Below, in pieces: positions 48,393 through 60,526 of a DNA stretch of 64,000 bases. Position 1 is the first letter of the stretch. Each line of letters starts with the position of its first letter. The position numbers were made by a program, and so were the translations under genes. The notes beneath the pieces are model-generated. The model was not told the origin of the DNA, ran no database searches, and saw only the letters and a list, made by a program, of their open reading frames with translations. This DNA is from Plectrocnemia conspersa. Taxonomy: Eukaryota > Arthropoda > Insecta > Trichoptera > Polycentropodidae. Location: the NCBI GenBank assembly GCA_009617715.1, contig VTFK01000557.1, positions 62,001 through 126,000 of the forward strand, in the 5' to 3' direction.

Positions 48393-48954
48393 TAAACGAA
48401 AGTTCCGCCAAACATTTTTGCTTTTCACATCGACCATGACTTACAGATTACGTTACATAGTTTTAATAAAATATTGTTGTTTTTTTATATACTTTAAACG
48501 TATTTTTCATGAATTAAATGCAACATATTATTTTGTCATTAACTGCACATGCACATAAGCATCATTGTAGTTATAATTTAATCACGTTTCGAATCGAGCT
48601 TTTCATTATTATTCGTCGTGCGTCGACTATATATCGACTGTCGTGAAATACCTATTTCTTCATTACATAACTATTACCATGTACAAAAAAAATGTCACGG
48701 ATTTCGGTAACATGAGCTAGAAAGTACTTTTGACGCATGCGCAATAGTATTGTTTCAATTTAAATGGAATGAAATATTGAACTTATAATATGTATAATCA
48801 ATTTATTAACATACATATTCACAAAACCAGCGAATATAGCAAATGAAATGCTTTGATAGGAGCATACAAATTGTCGATTTTACCATATTATGTAAGCAAT
48901 GATTTTGCCATTATCAACCGTTGTATCATTCAATCGCCGCATTAAACAATTATA

Positions 48955-49385
48955 AACGTCCGCTTTGTATATTTAGCGTACAAAAACGTGACCGGCCCTC
49001 GTTATCAGTTGGAACTGCAGCAACCAATGCGCAGAGGACCTTATCAGTCGAGCGGATAAGTTAGTCTGCAAGTGCGACTCGCACTGTATCGCATTATAGT
49101 CACGACCCAAATACGTACTTCCTCTTTGTGAAAACAAAGCGTGTTTATAAACAAGATCCTTCTCCAAAAGCGATTAGACTCAATCAGTCGGTGCGACGTA
49201 CTCGTCAGCATCCTAGATTGGTCCACATGACGATATTCAACAGTAAATACGTGAGGATAAACATGCGCGTTAAAATCTACTTTTTTTGGCGTGGTTGTGA
49301 AGATCAAGGTTGTGCTTTGTGAAAGTCTTGTATATAAGAATTTCAAAGAAGTCACGACTAGGTCGAAACTACAATACATTGATTA
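48955..49385 (+). promoter_or_regulatory. Candidate promoter with TATA and GATA sites
   Basis: TATATAAG at 49329-49336 is followed by a GC-mixed stretch. Upstream are several GATA-type sites (TTATCAGTTGG, TTATCAGTCGAG, CGGATAAG at about 49000-49060). ORFs crossing it are not family-assigned. No downstream gene was identified, so this is only a suggestion. Confidence 0.2.
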
Positions 49386-49601
49386 TGTTAGAAGGTGATC
49401 AACGTATAAAAAATAAGTTTAAAAGATGAGTGCTAATTTTAAGGTTAAGAATTATTTTTACATACATTATAAAATAACTACTCATATTATTTATTTATTT
49501 TTAGATTAAATTAAGACCATCGTGGCCTAACAGGTTACCCCAATGTGTTTTAAAATATTATTTTAATAAAAAAAAATGTTCTGGCTACGTGCCACATAAA
49601 A

Positions 49602-49622
49602 CATTTTAAGCTACTTTTAAGT
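49602..49622 (+). repeat. Box copies 8a/8b (damaged)
   Basis: AAGCTACTTTTAAGTTAAAA keeps only the left half. Twenty bases upstream, CTGGCTACGTGCCACAT (49581-49597) looks like the box with its TTTTAA centre deleted. Confidence 0.4.
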
Positions 49623-49926
49623 TAAAAATACATAACTAACTTGATAAAATAATTTTTAGTTGATTTTTCTAATATTATATTACTACAGTATTAGTCCATA
49701 ATAACGCATTGGGATAACCTTTTAAAGCTCATTGAGATTAGATTTTAATATATATTTGTAATAAGAAAAACATAAAATTATTGAGCTTAAGATCGTATTA
49801 AAAATATTTTTTTAAATTTCATAGTGGCATTGAATAGTTTAAATTTATTTTATGCCACGATAAATAATCATTTAATAAAAATATTCAGTGCTTAAAATTA
49901 TTATATTAACAGCAAAAAAATAGTTC

Positions 49927-49950
49927 GTACTATTTTTTAAATGCGCCATA
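49927..49950 (+). repeat. Box copy 9
   Basis: GTACTATTTTTTAAATGCGC followed by CATA. Confidence 0.5.
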
Positions 49951-50053
49951 TAAAACGTTGATGCATAATAAAATGGTTTACAGTTAATAAAAATAATTAT
50001 ATATTTAAAACATATTGTTTAATATATTATTTATAATTAATCAAAAATATTAA

Positions 50054-50074
50054 TGCTACTTTAAAACGCGCCAT
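50054..50074 (+). repeat. Box copy 10
   Basis: GCTACTTTAAAACGCGCCAT. Confidence 0.55.
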
Positions 50075-50195
50075 ATGGTTAAATATAATTATTATTTCCT
50101 AATAAGTCTGTTAAAATAAGTTTTTAATAATTTATATATGTATATGTATTGATATTTTATTTGTATGTTTTTATATTATCCATTTAAATAAAATT

Positions 50196-50220
50196 CAGGC
50201 TACTTTTAAGAGCGCCATTA
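50196..50220 (+). repeat. Box copy 11
   Basis: CAGGCTACTTTTAAGAGCGC followed by CATTA; near-consensus. Confidence 0.7.
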
Positions 50221-50364
50221 AGTATAAAATATGTAATAATTTTTATGATTATTTTATTTAAATCTATATTTCATGGCAAGTTTGTTCAAATTATTTTAGT
50301 TGATTCTTCTAATTTTTTAGTTAACTTATTTATGATATTTTATTGTTATGTTTTATATATTATT

Positions 50365-50388
50365 TAGGCTACTTTTGAGTGCGCCGTT
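50365..50388 (+). repeat. Box copy 12
   Basis: TAGGCTACTTTTGAGTGCGC followed by CGTT. Confidence 0.7.
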
Positions 50389-50550
50389 CAGTGATATTTA
50401 TTTATTTTTACTATTATTATATTTAAATCCATATTTCATGACCAGCTTAATAAAATTATTTTAGTTGATTTTTCAAGCTTTTAATAAATTTATTTTTATA
50501 TTATATATATTATATATTGAATAATATATTATTTTATTATCATTATAGTT

Positions 50551-50575
50551 CAAGCTACTTTTATTTATTTTTATT
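50551..50575 (+). repeat. Box copy 13 (left half only)
   Basis: CAAGCTACTTTTATTTATTT. The GTGCGCC half is lost. Confidence 0.45.
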
Positions 50576-50702
50576 ATTATTATATTTCATTTAATTTTCC
50601 ATATTTCATGACTAGCATGTTAAATTTATTTTTAGTTGATTTTATTGTTTCAATAACTTATTTGTACGATACTATACTGTTTTGTTACATTAAAATCAAG
50701 CT

Positions 50703-50726
50703 CAGGCTACTTTTAAGTGCGCCGTT
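50703..50726 (+). repeat. Box copy 14 (consensus)
   Basis: CAGGCTACTTTTAAGTGCGC followed by CGTT; identical to the consensus I derive. Confidence 0.75.
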
Positions 50727-50990
50727 AAATAATATATATTTTTGTTAATATTATTTTATTGATTTTTATAGTTCTTATTAATTAATTATATGATATTTTT
50801 ATGTTTTATATATTATATATGGTTCGAAGATTTTTGCGCAAACGAATATTGCGAACATCGAAATTTTCAAAGAACAAAAAATTCTGTTCAAAGATAATAA
50901 ATATTAAAAATTAAAAATATATTTAGTTGATTTTCCTATTTTTTAATAACTTATTTATATGATATTTTATTTTGTCATTCAAAAACAGTT

Positions 50991-51014
50991 CAGGCTACTT
51001 TTAAGTACGCCGGT
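50991..51014 (+). repeat. Box copy 15
   Basis: CAGGCTACTTTTAAGTACGC followed by CGGT. Confidence 0.7.
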
Positions 51015-51330
51015 AACTAATATATATTTATTATTATTATATTTCATAACTAGTTTGTTGTTATTATTTTTAGTTAATTTTCATATTTTTTTATTAACTT
51101 ATTTATGTGATATTTTTAATATTATATATGGTCTGTTGATTATTACTCAAATGAAAATTGCGCACAGTTAAAATTTCAAACAACAAAAATATGTGCATAT
51201 TTCTATTAAAAAATACATAAATATATGTATATAAAAAAGGTAGTTAAAAATTAAAAATACATTTAGTTGATTTTTTTATTTTTTAATAACTTATTTATAT
51301 GATGTTTTATTATATCATTAAAAAATAGTT

Positions 51331-51353
51331 CAGGCTACATTTAAATGTGCAGA
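51331..51353 (+). repeat. Box copy 16
   Basis: CAGGCTACATTTAAATGTGC followed by AG. Confidence 0.6.
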
Positions 51354-51419
51354 TTTTTAATATATTTATTATTATTATAATATTTATCTCTATTTTATGG
51401 CTAGGCTAGTAAAATAGTT

Positions 51420-51443
51420 TAGGCTACTTTCAAGTGCGGTGTT
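51420..51443 (+). repeat. Box copy 17
   Basis: TAGGCTACTTTCAAGTGCGG followed by TGTT; last copy of the array. Confidence 0.6.
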
Positions 51444-51570
51444 ATATTTATTATTATAATAAAATAACAATTATTAAATTTAAATATTTTAAATTGTTGA
51501 TTTTTATAGTTCTGCATTTTTCATTTTTTATGATATATTAGTATTTGACTAAAATGACGCATTGGGGCGA

Positions 51571-54492
51571 TCTATCAATTGGCGGTGGGCAAATTTTAAT
51601 ATTTAAACAAAAAAAAATGTGAAAATATATTTTTTTTAGGCAATATAATATTTAAAAATATCATTTTAACAAAAAAAAAATAGCTTGGATATTTCAATAT
51701 TTTAATATATTTTTATCTTTTAGCTACTTCAATTTGTATATATATATAATTTATAATTTATATTGTGAATGATAAGATCAAACTTTATTTTTTAATTTTT
51801 TTTTAAATGCATTTTTAATAGTATCAGTTTTTATTTTAAAAAAAACACTAATGTGGTATTAATTGATAAATCAGATAGATCTAAAATAAACCTAATAGTA
51901 AGTGTTTTTAATACAACTATAATACTGAGATTTTATCTAAAAAATAGTAAAGAAATAATTTGCAATTAAGTACATTTGATCCTTATAGAAACCACATAAT
52001 TATTATAAATTTTAGTTGCTAAAATTTGATTATTTATAAGAATTTATTATGCAAATTACATGACTAATTTTTCTCTTGTAAGAAAGCTTTGTATGTACAT
52101 ATAAAATTTGTGCGAAATATCTAAAATATTTGATAAACAATCGTAAACAATATTAACATTGATTTGCATTATATTTGGATAGGACATGAGATTTACGTCA
52201 TTGACGTTTTTTTTTTTTTCGAAACAGGATTTAGAGATGAGACTTTAAATTTTATTTTTATTATCACTAATTAGAGTTCAGTCAAGAAGATTTTAAATGT
52301 CATTTATTGCAACAATATATTTTTAAAGAACCGTGTGAGCAAATTGCTCTTAGAATTACACAAATCGGTGAGATTAAATGCTTAAAATGCTTTAGTTCAC
52401 AGATAAACTCGTCATTGTACTCATCCAGGAAGCAGCTGTCAGAAGTATTGTCCACATTCATAGATAATCGTGGAAATATTCAAAAATATAATAACATCAT
52501 TAGTATTTTATTTTTTAGTGAAAACGTGATGTATTTTATTTTTAGACAATTCAGTAAATATATTTTTCATGTTTTAAAGAATCGTCACATATTTATTATG
52601 TATGCGTGTATGATTACATAGACTTATCTAGCAACTCTCGTCGTTTTATGGTAATTTATATAGTATGTAAATTCAGGTTTTGCGGCATTTCCCCAGAATT
52701 TCCTAAGTGGATAAACCCGCGACCAATTTTAGTTGTTTACGTGAACGCCGAGTTATTGCATTTGCAAAAATATGCATAGAAAACAAGCGCTTGCTATAAA
52801 ATATAATAACTACCGTTGCTGGAAAATAAAGACGAGGATTGATGTTTTGGTTTAAAATAAATCTGAAGGAAAATTACAGCTCTATATGAGTGTGTTTAAA
52901 CACGACAAGATCATTGTATCCGACATGATAAATAATAGTGTTTTAAAGCTGAGAAGGCAGTAAACATGTACCCAATTTGTTACTAGCTCGACTACTAACC
53001 TCTGACAAAAATGGCATAGTAACAAATTTTCCTTTACTGAATTTTTCCTTTTGCACGTTTAATATTAATACATAAATTGTATTAAAATAATTATTTTAAA
53101 TATTTAAATGTAAAGTAAATTCCCTGTAATAAAACATCTTCTATTTTAAACAATCTATAAAATAAACATAACCAACGAATATCATTATATTTAATAGATA
53201 AGGAAAATATCTTGTTATCAATTAGTATTCTGATATATTCTGTTATAAATAAATCAGAATAATTAAAATTTAATCGTTACATCGATGCTCAGGAAATGAT
53301 CGTTATTCATGCTTATTTATATCGTAATAAATAGCGCTAATTTCCTGAGTTCCTTATTTTAATAAATAATATCGTCCGCATGTGTAAATACATAAAACTA
53401 TATATAAAATAGTTATATAATCAATTATATATCAGACGTCGAATTCACGGTCGTTAATCTGACCTCTGATTTTTCGTCACTTGCATAACACCTCATAAAA
53501 CGATGCCTCGAATCAAGGTCGTTGAGGTCGACTAATTAATTTATATTTTTGCCACCGGGAAAGAATCGCCCATTAACGTGCGAAAAATCCATTGTTTTCC
53601 TATTCTCTTCGCACCAATTAGAGTCCGTGTGATGATACCATTATCGCGACTCGCCTTTGTGACTGACTGACTTCTCAATGGGACGGTTAACGGCACAGGG
53701 TGTTTAAAAAGTCGTGCGTGCCTTACGCGATAATTATAGAAAATAATTATAAGCAAACCCACGTAAATTAGATGACATTAATTATATAGACCAGATTTTA
53801 CGATTGAATCTGATATGAACGTCGCATAATTGTGGAGTACCTTTATTTCGTGATATTGGATACTTTCGCGTGATTAAAATATTGATGTTTATAACATTAA
53901 TGGTCAATGTCGTTTTGGAATTATGCAATACATTTTAATATATTAAAATAACGTTTGGTAACTATGTATTATACCTAATTTTTCCTGTTCGCTAATGTTT
54001 AAATACAATACATAATACATAATATTATTTTAATTGTGTTATATCAAGAACTATTACTGTAATGAAGCTTGGCAATTATATCAATAGTAATTAAACTACA
54101 TTCAAGAGCGTCAAAAATGCGAAATTATCTAATTAGGTATCTGAAACCAATTGAAATATAATTTAATAAAATATGTAAGGAAAATATGATTAGCAGGCGC
54201 TTATCCGGTCAAACAACATTTTTTTAAGATTTTAAAGAGATATACAAACAACATTCCGATTAGTTTCTATTCGTCTATATGTTTAAAGGTATATAGCATA
54301 TCTGTGTATATTTTTTGTGTTTAATAAATATATCGGTTCTGATCAAACCTGAACTGTACCTTCTTTTTCATGTTATTTTAAAAAATCTCAAGAGAGGCAA
54401 TTCGACTCCTCAATCCTACATTGTATATGCATTTTCGCAATGAACTCAATAAAAATAACACTTAAAATCATCAAACAAGTATAACATTAGAA
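51571..54492. other. AT-rich stretch with small GC patches
   Basis: No gene recognised. Patches at about 52680-52810 and 53440-53760 are less AT-rich. A 104-codon + strand ORF at 52307-52621 has no family features and AT-driven composition. Confidence 0.45.
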
Positions 54493-54706
54493 CAGTGGCG
54501 TAGCTATGGTGGGGCGGAAGGGGGGCCGCCCCGGGCGGCACTTGCTTGGGGGTGGCATATTCGCGATGGAATCGTCTTGTGTGGTTCTTAACTCTGAATA
54601 AACTAAAATGTATGTAAATCTACGAATAGCAAGAGCTGATTTTATGATCCTGCAAAAAAATGTATGGGGGGGGCGGCAATTTTAAGGATTGCCCCGGGCG
54701 GCACAT
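54493..54706 (+). mobile_element. GC-rich non-autonomous transposon, hAT-like end
   Basis: Begins CAGTGGCGTAGCTATGGTGG, then GGCCGCCCCGGGCGGCAC. It ends with GGCGGCAATTTTAAGGATTG, then CCCCGGGCGGCAC. CAGTGGCGTAGC starts and CCCCGGGCGGC blocks are common in arthropod repeats and hAT-like in form. A partial inverted copy lies at 37088-37168. Confidence 0.5.
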
Positions 54707-54764
54707 ATGTTGATAAATGTATGAAAAATTCTTAAAATGCATATGTATGTCCACATGTTTATCC

Positions 54765-55002
54765 TTAAACGTAAGCATCGGCTCCAGTTTGACCTGCAGC
54801 TACTTGACTGGTTTTCAAAGCCCAAGGACAAAGATTTTTGTAAACCGTAAATACTTTAGATAAGTCGGACACAATATCTAGGCGATTTATTACGCCCTCG
54901 GGGGATCGAACAGCCCAAATGTCACCGAATCTCCGCGACTGCATTAGAACATTAGAAATCGGTTGAGCACCCAGAATTGCACAATAGCCACGCAGACAAA
55001 AC
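54765..55002 (-). CDS. Orphan terminal exon of an unknown gene
   Basis: Open for 78 codons on the - strand from an acceptor-like CTAATTTAG (AG at 55003-55004) to TAA at 54765-54767. There is no start codon at its beginning, so it reads as a last exon. The exon begins FCLRGYCAILGAQP, the middle includes RRFGDIWAVRSPEGVINRLD, and the end is TSQVAAGQTGADAYV. Composition is much closer to the two real genes than to the AT-rich flanks, and no stop interrupts it. The C-terminal AYV could be a class II PDZ ligand. I cannot name a family. A decayed exon or chance frame is possible. Its upstream exons were not found. Confidence 0.3.
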
Positions 55003-57290
55003 CTAAATTAGAACCTAATGCAATTAGCTCTCAATTGCCCTATTTTTATATTCGTCCAAGCTTTCTAGAGGGACCATTATAAAAGATTCGCTACACTAAG
55101 ACTCGCCAATTCAACTTTAGCTACACATTTCGCTAAATTATATATGTTGTAATTTTCTAGGCATTAACTCAGTGAATATTAAAAACACCGGGTAGCTGTT
55201 TTTAATACTTAATTAGTGTGAAAATGTTTGACATCTATATAAATAATTTAAAACTATTATGTATTACAATTTAAATCAATAAATTTCATTTTGCAGATAA
55301 GAAAGTTATAATAGCGTATTTTTATAAAAACAAATTTGATTCTGCTGCAGGGATACGTTCCCGTGATCTCTGGATTATCAGGCCAGCCCTTACAGACTAC
55401 CCAATTCCAGCCTTAAGCAAGATTAAAAAATTCATGAAACTAATAAATGTTTTTAATGAAGACATGAATAAGCTAAGATATGCATTAGACAAAAAGCGCC
55501 ACATCTAATCATCTACATTGCTCAAAGGATCGAGGACTAAAAGGGATTTCAAACTCTTCTATTTCTTTGATGGTATACAAGCTACAATGCTGTCAAATTA
55601 CAGAACTTTCACTAGAGCTACACCGAATCGACCGATTCGGCCGAGAAAAGCAGCCGTTTTCACTTCGATTGTCTGATCTGGTTAAGCCAAGCAGTCACGA
55701 TGAATCTCCAATAGATATTCTTGATTTTTGATACGACATAGAGACTATGACTACGTAAAACAACGGCGACAATAATATAGCAACGTATATATAACTGTTA
55801 AAAAGTAAACAACATAATTTAAAAAAAAAATTAAAATAATTATTTTTAGTACGCAGGAAAATATTGCAGGATTTACCCTCCTTGAAAATTTTAGACCAAG
55901 ACTTTTAGCAATGCTGAATAATAAACGATTTACATATCTTTGCAATGAATCGAGATTATTGAGTTGTTTTGATTTATTTGAAATATTCACAGTAAAACTG
56001 ATATAATGTCAATGATTCTAAGACGCTCGTTCTTATACCGTGTAAATCGGACGCAGGTATAAGCATATTTATTGTAAAATATGTTAGGATTTAAATAGTA
56101 ATCAATAAAATGTTTCGCTGGTCCTTCGAACCTTCCTTAATACGGTCTTACCGCGGGGAAAATAAGAACACAAAAGTTAAAAATTAGACATCATAAGTCG
56201 GATCTACTGCCAGCATTGAAGCGCGCCAACTTTTTTGAATTGGAAAAGTTTCAATAGTAGTATGGATGAAAATTCAGAATTTATGTCACATATTAATATA
56301 ATAAAAATCAGGTAATTCTTCTGAATATGTACGAATCAGAAACAATTCTTTATTTTAAATGAAGCTCTCAATAATTTGACATATGTATGTATTATACATA
56401 CATTAATTTTTTTGCTTGGAGTTTCTCAAACCACAGATTAAAAACAATCATATTAATATGCTCGTCACAAAACAACAATCGTTTGGTGACTCCTAATGAC
56501 ACCTGAAATTTTCGCCTTCGGCTGTGATAAAATTGCCATTGTCTCTCGGAAAACATTAACTGCGACGCAGTAGAAAGTTTCCGATCGAGATGCGGTTTCA
56601 GCGACTTTCGTCAATTTAACTATGTATTATTAGTTATATGATGCGAGCAGCGAGCACTGAGACCAAGCCGAACCAACCTTGAGGTCCATTATGCGATCTG
56701 TGTACACGGTGGCCCACATTTCTAGAACTCGTCCACCTCCTCGCGATCCACGGGATCAATACCCACGTGGGCGAGTAGGCAAAGATTGAGCTTAATTAAA
56801 GGTGACTGTACAGGCGTAGTAACTATGTTTACTGCACAATACGCTGTGGTGTAAACAATGGGTGAACAACATATGAAATTACGGTAAAACGGAACGAATC
56901 GCAAAACGCGATAACGAGTGAGTGACGTTAAGATTTTCATGGAAAACAGCATGATTCATGATGTATTTATCTCATATAAAAATCTGGTATTATCTGATTA
57001 TATTTAATTTGTTTGGTAACAATTAAAACAAGGCCTGAAAACACCTGAAATAATTACTGAATATGAAAAAGGCTTAACCTGGTAATAGTTTCATGTCATG
57101 CAACAACTTATGCACTAAAATTGTAATTTTTATAGTAAAACTCTAGCGATTACAAAGTGCATGGATTTTTCTAGAAAAATGTTTCAGGATTTTATATTTA
57201 TATGAGACTTCAAATACAGATTAAAATACAGTAGAGAGAGTCTGGAATATAACTCGTACTTTCACGAAACTTCCTACACTCTTTAAAGTC

Positions 57291-57364
57291 ATTAATATAC
57301 TGCTAGTTTATAGGACAATGGGTTAGTATTAATATACTGTCAGTTTAAATGACTATGGGTTAGT
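57291..57364. repeat. 37-bp tandem duplication
   Basis: ATTAATATACTGCTAGTTTA...ATGGGTTAGT at 57291-57327 is repeated with a few changes at 57328-57364. Confidence 0.6.
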
Positions 57365-57866
57365 ATCACAGTTTATTTCGATACATATATGAAACAATTT
57401 AAATTTCTTATAACTACAACACTGTGTTTATATTATTACCTAAAATATTAAACCAGTCCTCAAATATCAAATTTTTCGATGGCAAATTTTCTATTACTAT
57501 TTTTTTTAACTAAACATCTAATATCATATGTTCTATTATAGTTCTCTTTAATAAAACTTTGTATGCAGATATAGAAAATAATTTATTTAGGCGATAAAAT
57601 TGAAAGTATGTTTTGTTCCAAAACATAATATTATTATTTATATAATCAGTAAATGATTCACCTTTTTCACTTATCATATTCGTAATCTATTTATCAAGGT
57701 AGTATTATGTGTTATTACGCATTTTCATACATTTTTCAGTTCTGAGAAGTAGCACCTTATCTTCAAAATAAAGACTTCAGTTTTCATTAAAAGAAAACAT
57801 GCTAATAAATAAATGCTAAAATTCCTAATAATTTTTTTCTCGTCTTCTATACATAATATATTTTTC

Positions 57867-57890
57867 GGGTTACTTTTAAATGTGTCACAT
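57867..57890 (+). repeat. Box copy 18 (diverged)
   Basis: GGGTTACTTTTAAATGTGTC followed by ACAT. Confidence 0.5.
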
Positions 57891-59805
57891 TATATTGTAT
57901 TAATTTATAATATTATGATTCCAGTACAAAATTTATATATTTGAGTTATAATTTTAAACTGAATTTATTTATTACATTAAAAGTGATGCAAATTAATATA
58001 ATAGCTTTTAAAGTTGAACTTTATATATAACATGATAATATTGCTCTTTGATTATTTTAAGGTCAATATATATGCTTTAGCATAAATGTTGCATATTAAG
58101 TGATTCTCAATAATAGACACACACTTGAATTATTATCATTGAAAATCTCAAATAGTTTTTTTTTCAACACTACAGTTGACTACGCCTTAATCAAGTTTGT
58201 ACGCCATCTTATGATGACTATACCCACAGATTATCCCATCACTCAAATCCTGAATAAATCAGACCTTGTGAGGCATTAAAAATATGCTTAAAATATCACG
58301 CGTGCATTTTCATTCAGGGTCGTATTTATTCGCCTCTTTATTAATTCAATAAAATTAGGTAAACTGTTAATATGCAATGTATTATATTTATAATAAAATA
58401 ATCATATTTATCTATTCACAGCGACTGACACACATCGCTGAGTTTTTTTTTTGCCAAGACTGGTCATATACACCACTGGCAACATTGGCGAATTAAAACA
58501 GATCGATGAACCGTTCTTCAAAACTGGTAATCGATTGTCTCGTCAAAAACCAGTTTTTTGGCCTTTGGGTGTTTTGCCAAAATTCGATCGCGTTGCAACA
58601 TAGCAATCTTTGAATATCTTGTGTTACAAAAATATATATAAAAAAAATGTACGACAGAATCAATACATTAGAAAAATAGCTAATATCAATATGTACTTTG
58701 ATATATTTTTAGACGATCGTGACTTTTTTAGATGTGTATTTAACTATAATTGGTAAAGATGGTAACGCTTATGAACTGACTTAAAATATTAGAACATGCA
58801 ATTGACATTTATCATTATGGTTGTATTTTTATCATCTATAGATATACGTGTGAAATATTTTCACGGATTTCTTGCATCAACATAGATCACAATCTTAATT
58901 AGCGGCAATGCGAAAGTAACGGTTATTTTCATGAACAATATTGAGAATTTATAAGTTCATTAATTTCGAGCATCATATAACAATACACGATGCGTATTCG
59001 AACCGTTATTTTTTTATATACAAAAAAAATAGTACGGTAAAAAAACACACGGTTCGTTAAGTTAATGTTTTTTCACCGATTAAAATTATAATTGATTGAG
59101 CAACAACAGGTCGATCGAATCTCAGACTTTCAGAGTTTATGGAGTAAAATAAATAACTCAATAGCGTGACATAATAGGAGTCGCATAAAAAATTTCTTTC
59201 GTGACTTTCTAATTGTCCAATCGTGAATTTATTATACATTTTCACAGCAAAATTGATTCGAATTCAAATGGCAACAAACTGCAATTTTCGTTCTGTTAAA
59301 AGTTGATTTAAACAACGAATGTGCTAATAAATTGTGTAAATTTCTCACATGCATCTTTGCATTGAAAAAATATGTGTGAAATTCTACATGGATTGTATAA
59401 TTAATAAAAAAATATTAATTATGATATAATAATTTAATAATTATAATTATAATAAATAAATACACTTGTTATCAAGAAAAATGGTTACGGTTCAACTCAA
59501 GGGCATTTGAGTTATAATTTTTTTTTATGAATAATGTATGCACATTATCTTGTTATATATTTTAAGAGGATGTTGTTTATTTTTTTATTATTTGATTGAT
59601 AATTATGATATTTTAGGTTTTTTATTATAATTAATTAATTAATTTCATTGATAAAATAATTGTAATAATTGCTATGAAATAGTATTATTTAGCACGATGC
59701 TATAAAATCGATTTAAGGTTATATTCATGCATAGGAAATTTAATGGTAATTTACCGGTATATATGCAAATTAATATTGAACGGGCGAATATGTGGTTAAT
59801 ATCGT

Positions 59806-60526
59806 TTAACCAGTTCAACGCCAAGCAAATTTCTATGAATTTGCTCTGTAGGCCACCATTTTCAACCCTTTAAATTATTATGAAAGAGGAACATTATTTA
59901 CCTGGAAATTCACTGTTTACTTTCCTTTTTATTAATTTTAACATAAAAGTGAAAAAAAAGCACAAAAAATAACAAGTTTTAAAACCATCAGGGCTGCCAC
60001 ACACAAATATTATATGTAATTTATATTGTATGTGGTTTATATTATATGTTTTTGGTTGTTTTTAATATTTGTATGGGACACGATAATTTTCGTTGTTTTA
60101 ATCAAAATCTTTTATCAAAATGGCGGCTATTTCATATATTTAAAAAATTTAAACTTTGTCAAAAAAATTTAAAAAATAGTAAATATGGCAATAATGTTAT
60201 AATATAAACAAAAACAAAATTCAAATTCTAAAAATGATTTTTTTTTTTAAAAAAAATTGTGTTTTTTTTATCATTTAAAAAAAATATTGTAGCAGCCCTA
60301 ACAACGTCTGTATGCTCAATCGTAAATAATAAAAGAATGGTTCAAAAATTGCACATTTTAACGATCACATTCCATTTAATAGATGTCTCTGTATAAAATT
60401 AACGAAAAAAAAATCAAATTTATTAATAAATGTGTCCGTAATAACATTTGCGTGCCTGCACGCGCTGGCGTTTGACGGTCCGACAGCTTTGGCGTGCAGG
60501 CACGTCACTGGCGTCCAAAGGGTTAA
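59806..60526. mobile_element. piggyBac-like MITE with subterminal hairpin
   Basis: TTAA at 59806-59809 and at 60523-60526. The left end CCAGTTCAACGCCAAG and right end (inverted) CCCTTTGGACGCCAGT match at about 11 of 16 positions. Near the right end, CGTGCCTGCACGC (60451-60463) and GCGTGCAGGCACG (60492-60504) form a perfect 13-bp inverted repeat, reminiscent of the subterminal repeats of piggyBac elements. No transposase ORF in about 710 bases. Confidence 0.55.

Larger units (their letters stand above)
49531..51570. repeat. Array E: box-bearing tandem repeat inside inverted termini
   Basis: Units of about 90-340 bases, each with a box copy, follow one another. Between boxes a recurring block TTTTAGTTGATTTTTCTAAT, then AATAACTTATTTATATGATA and TTTTATT, appears near 49660, 50297, 50460, 50630, 50920, 51069 and 51261. 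A second sub-repeat (about 50820-50890 and 51130-51200) reads AATATTGCGAACATCGAAAT-like. The array is bounded by GGTTACCCCAATGTGTT (49533) and, inverted, ATGACGCATTGGGGCGATC (51554), which are termini of MITE family 2. A third terminus (AACGCATTGGGATAACC) lies at 49703-49719. Confidence 0.65.
55003..59805. other. Intergenic or intronic, few features
   Basis: Contains a possible SINE-like fragment near 55350-55420, a GC-elevated patch at about 56500-56960, a 37-bp tandem duplication at 57291-57364 and one box copy at 57867. No gene recognised. ORFs at 55751-55990, 56722-56952 and 59057-59245 lack family features. Confidence 0.45.

Noticed and set aside
52307..52621. 104-codon + strand ORF as a gene
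   Set aside because: AT-driven composition, no domain, and several ORFs of this size are expected by chance in such a window.
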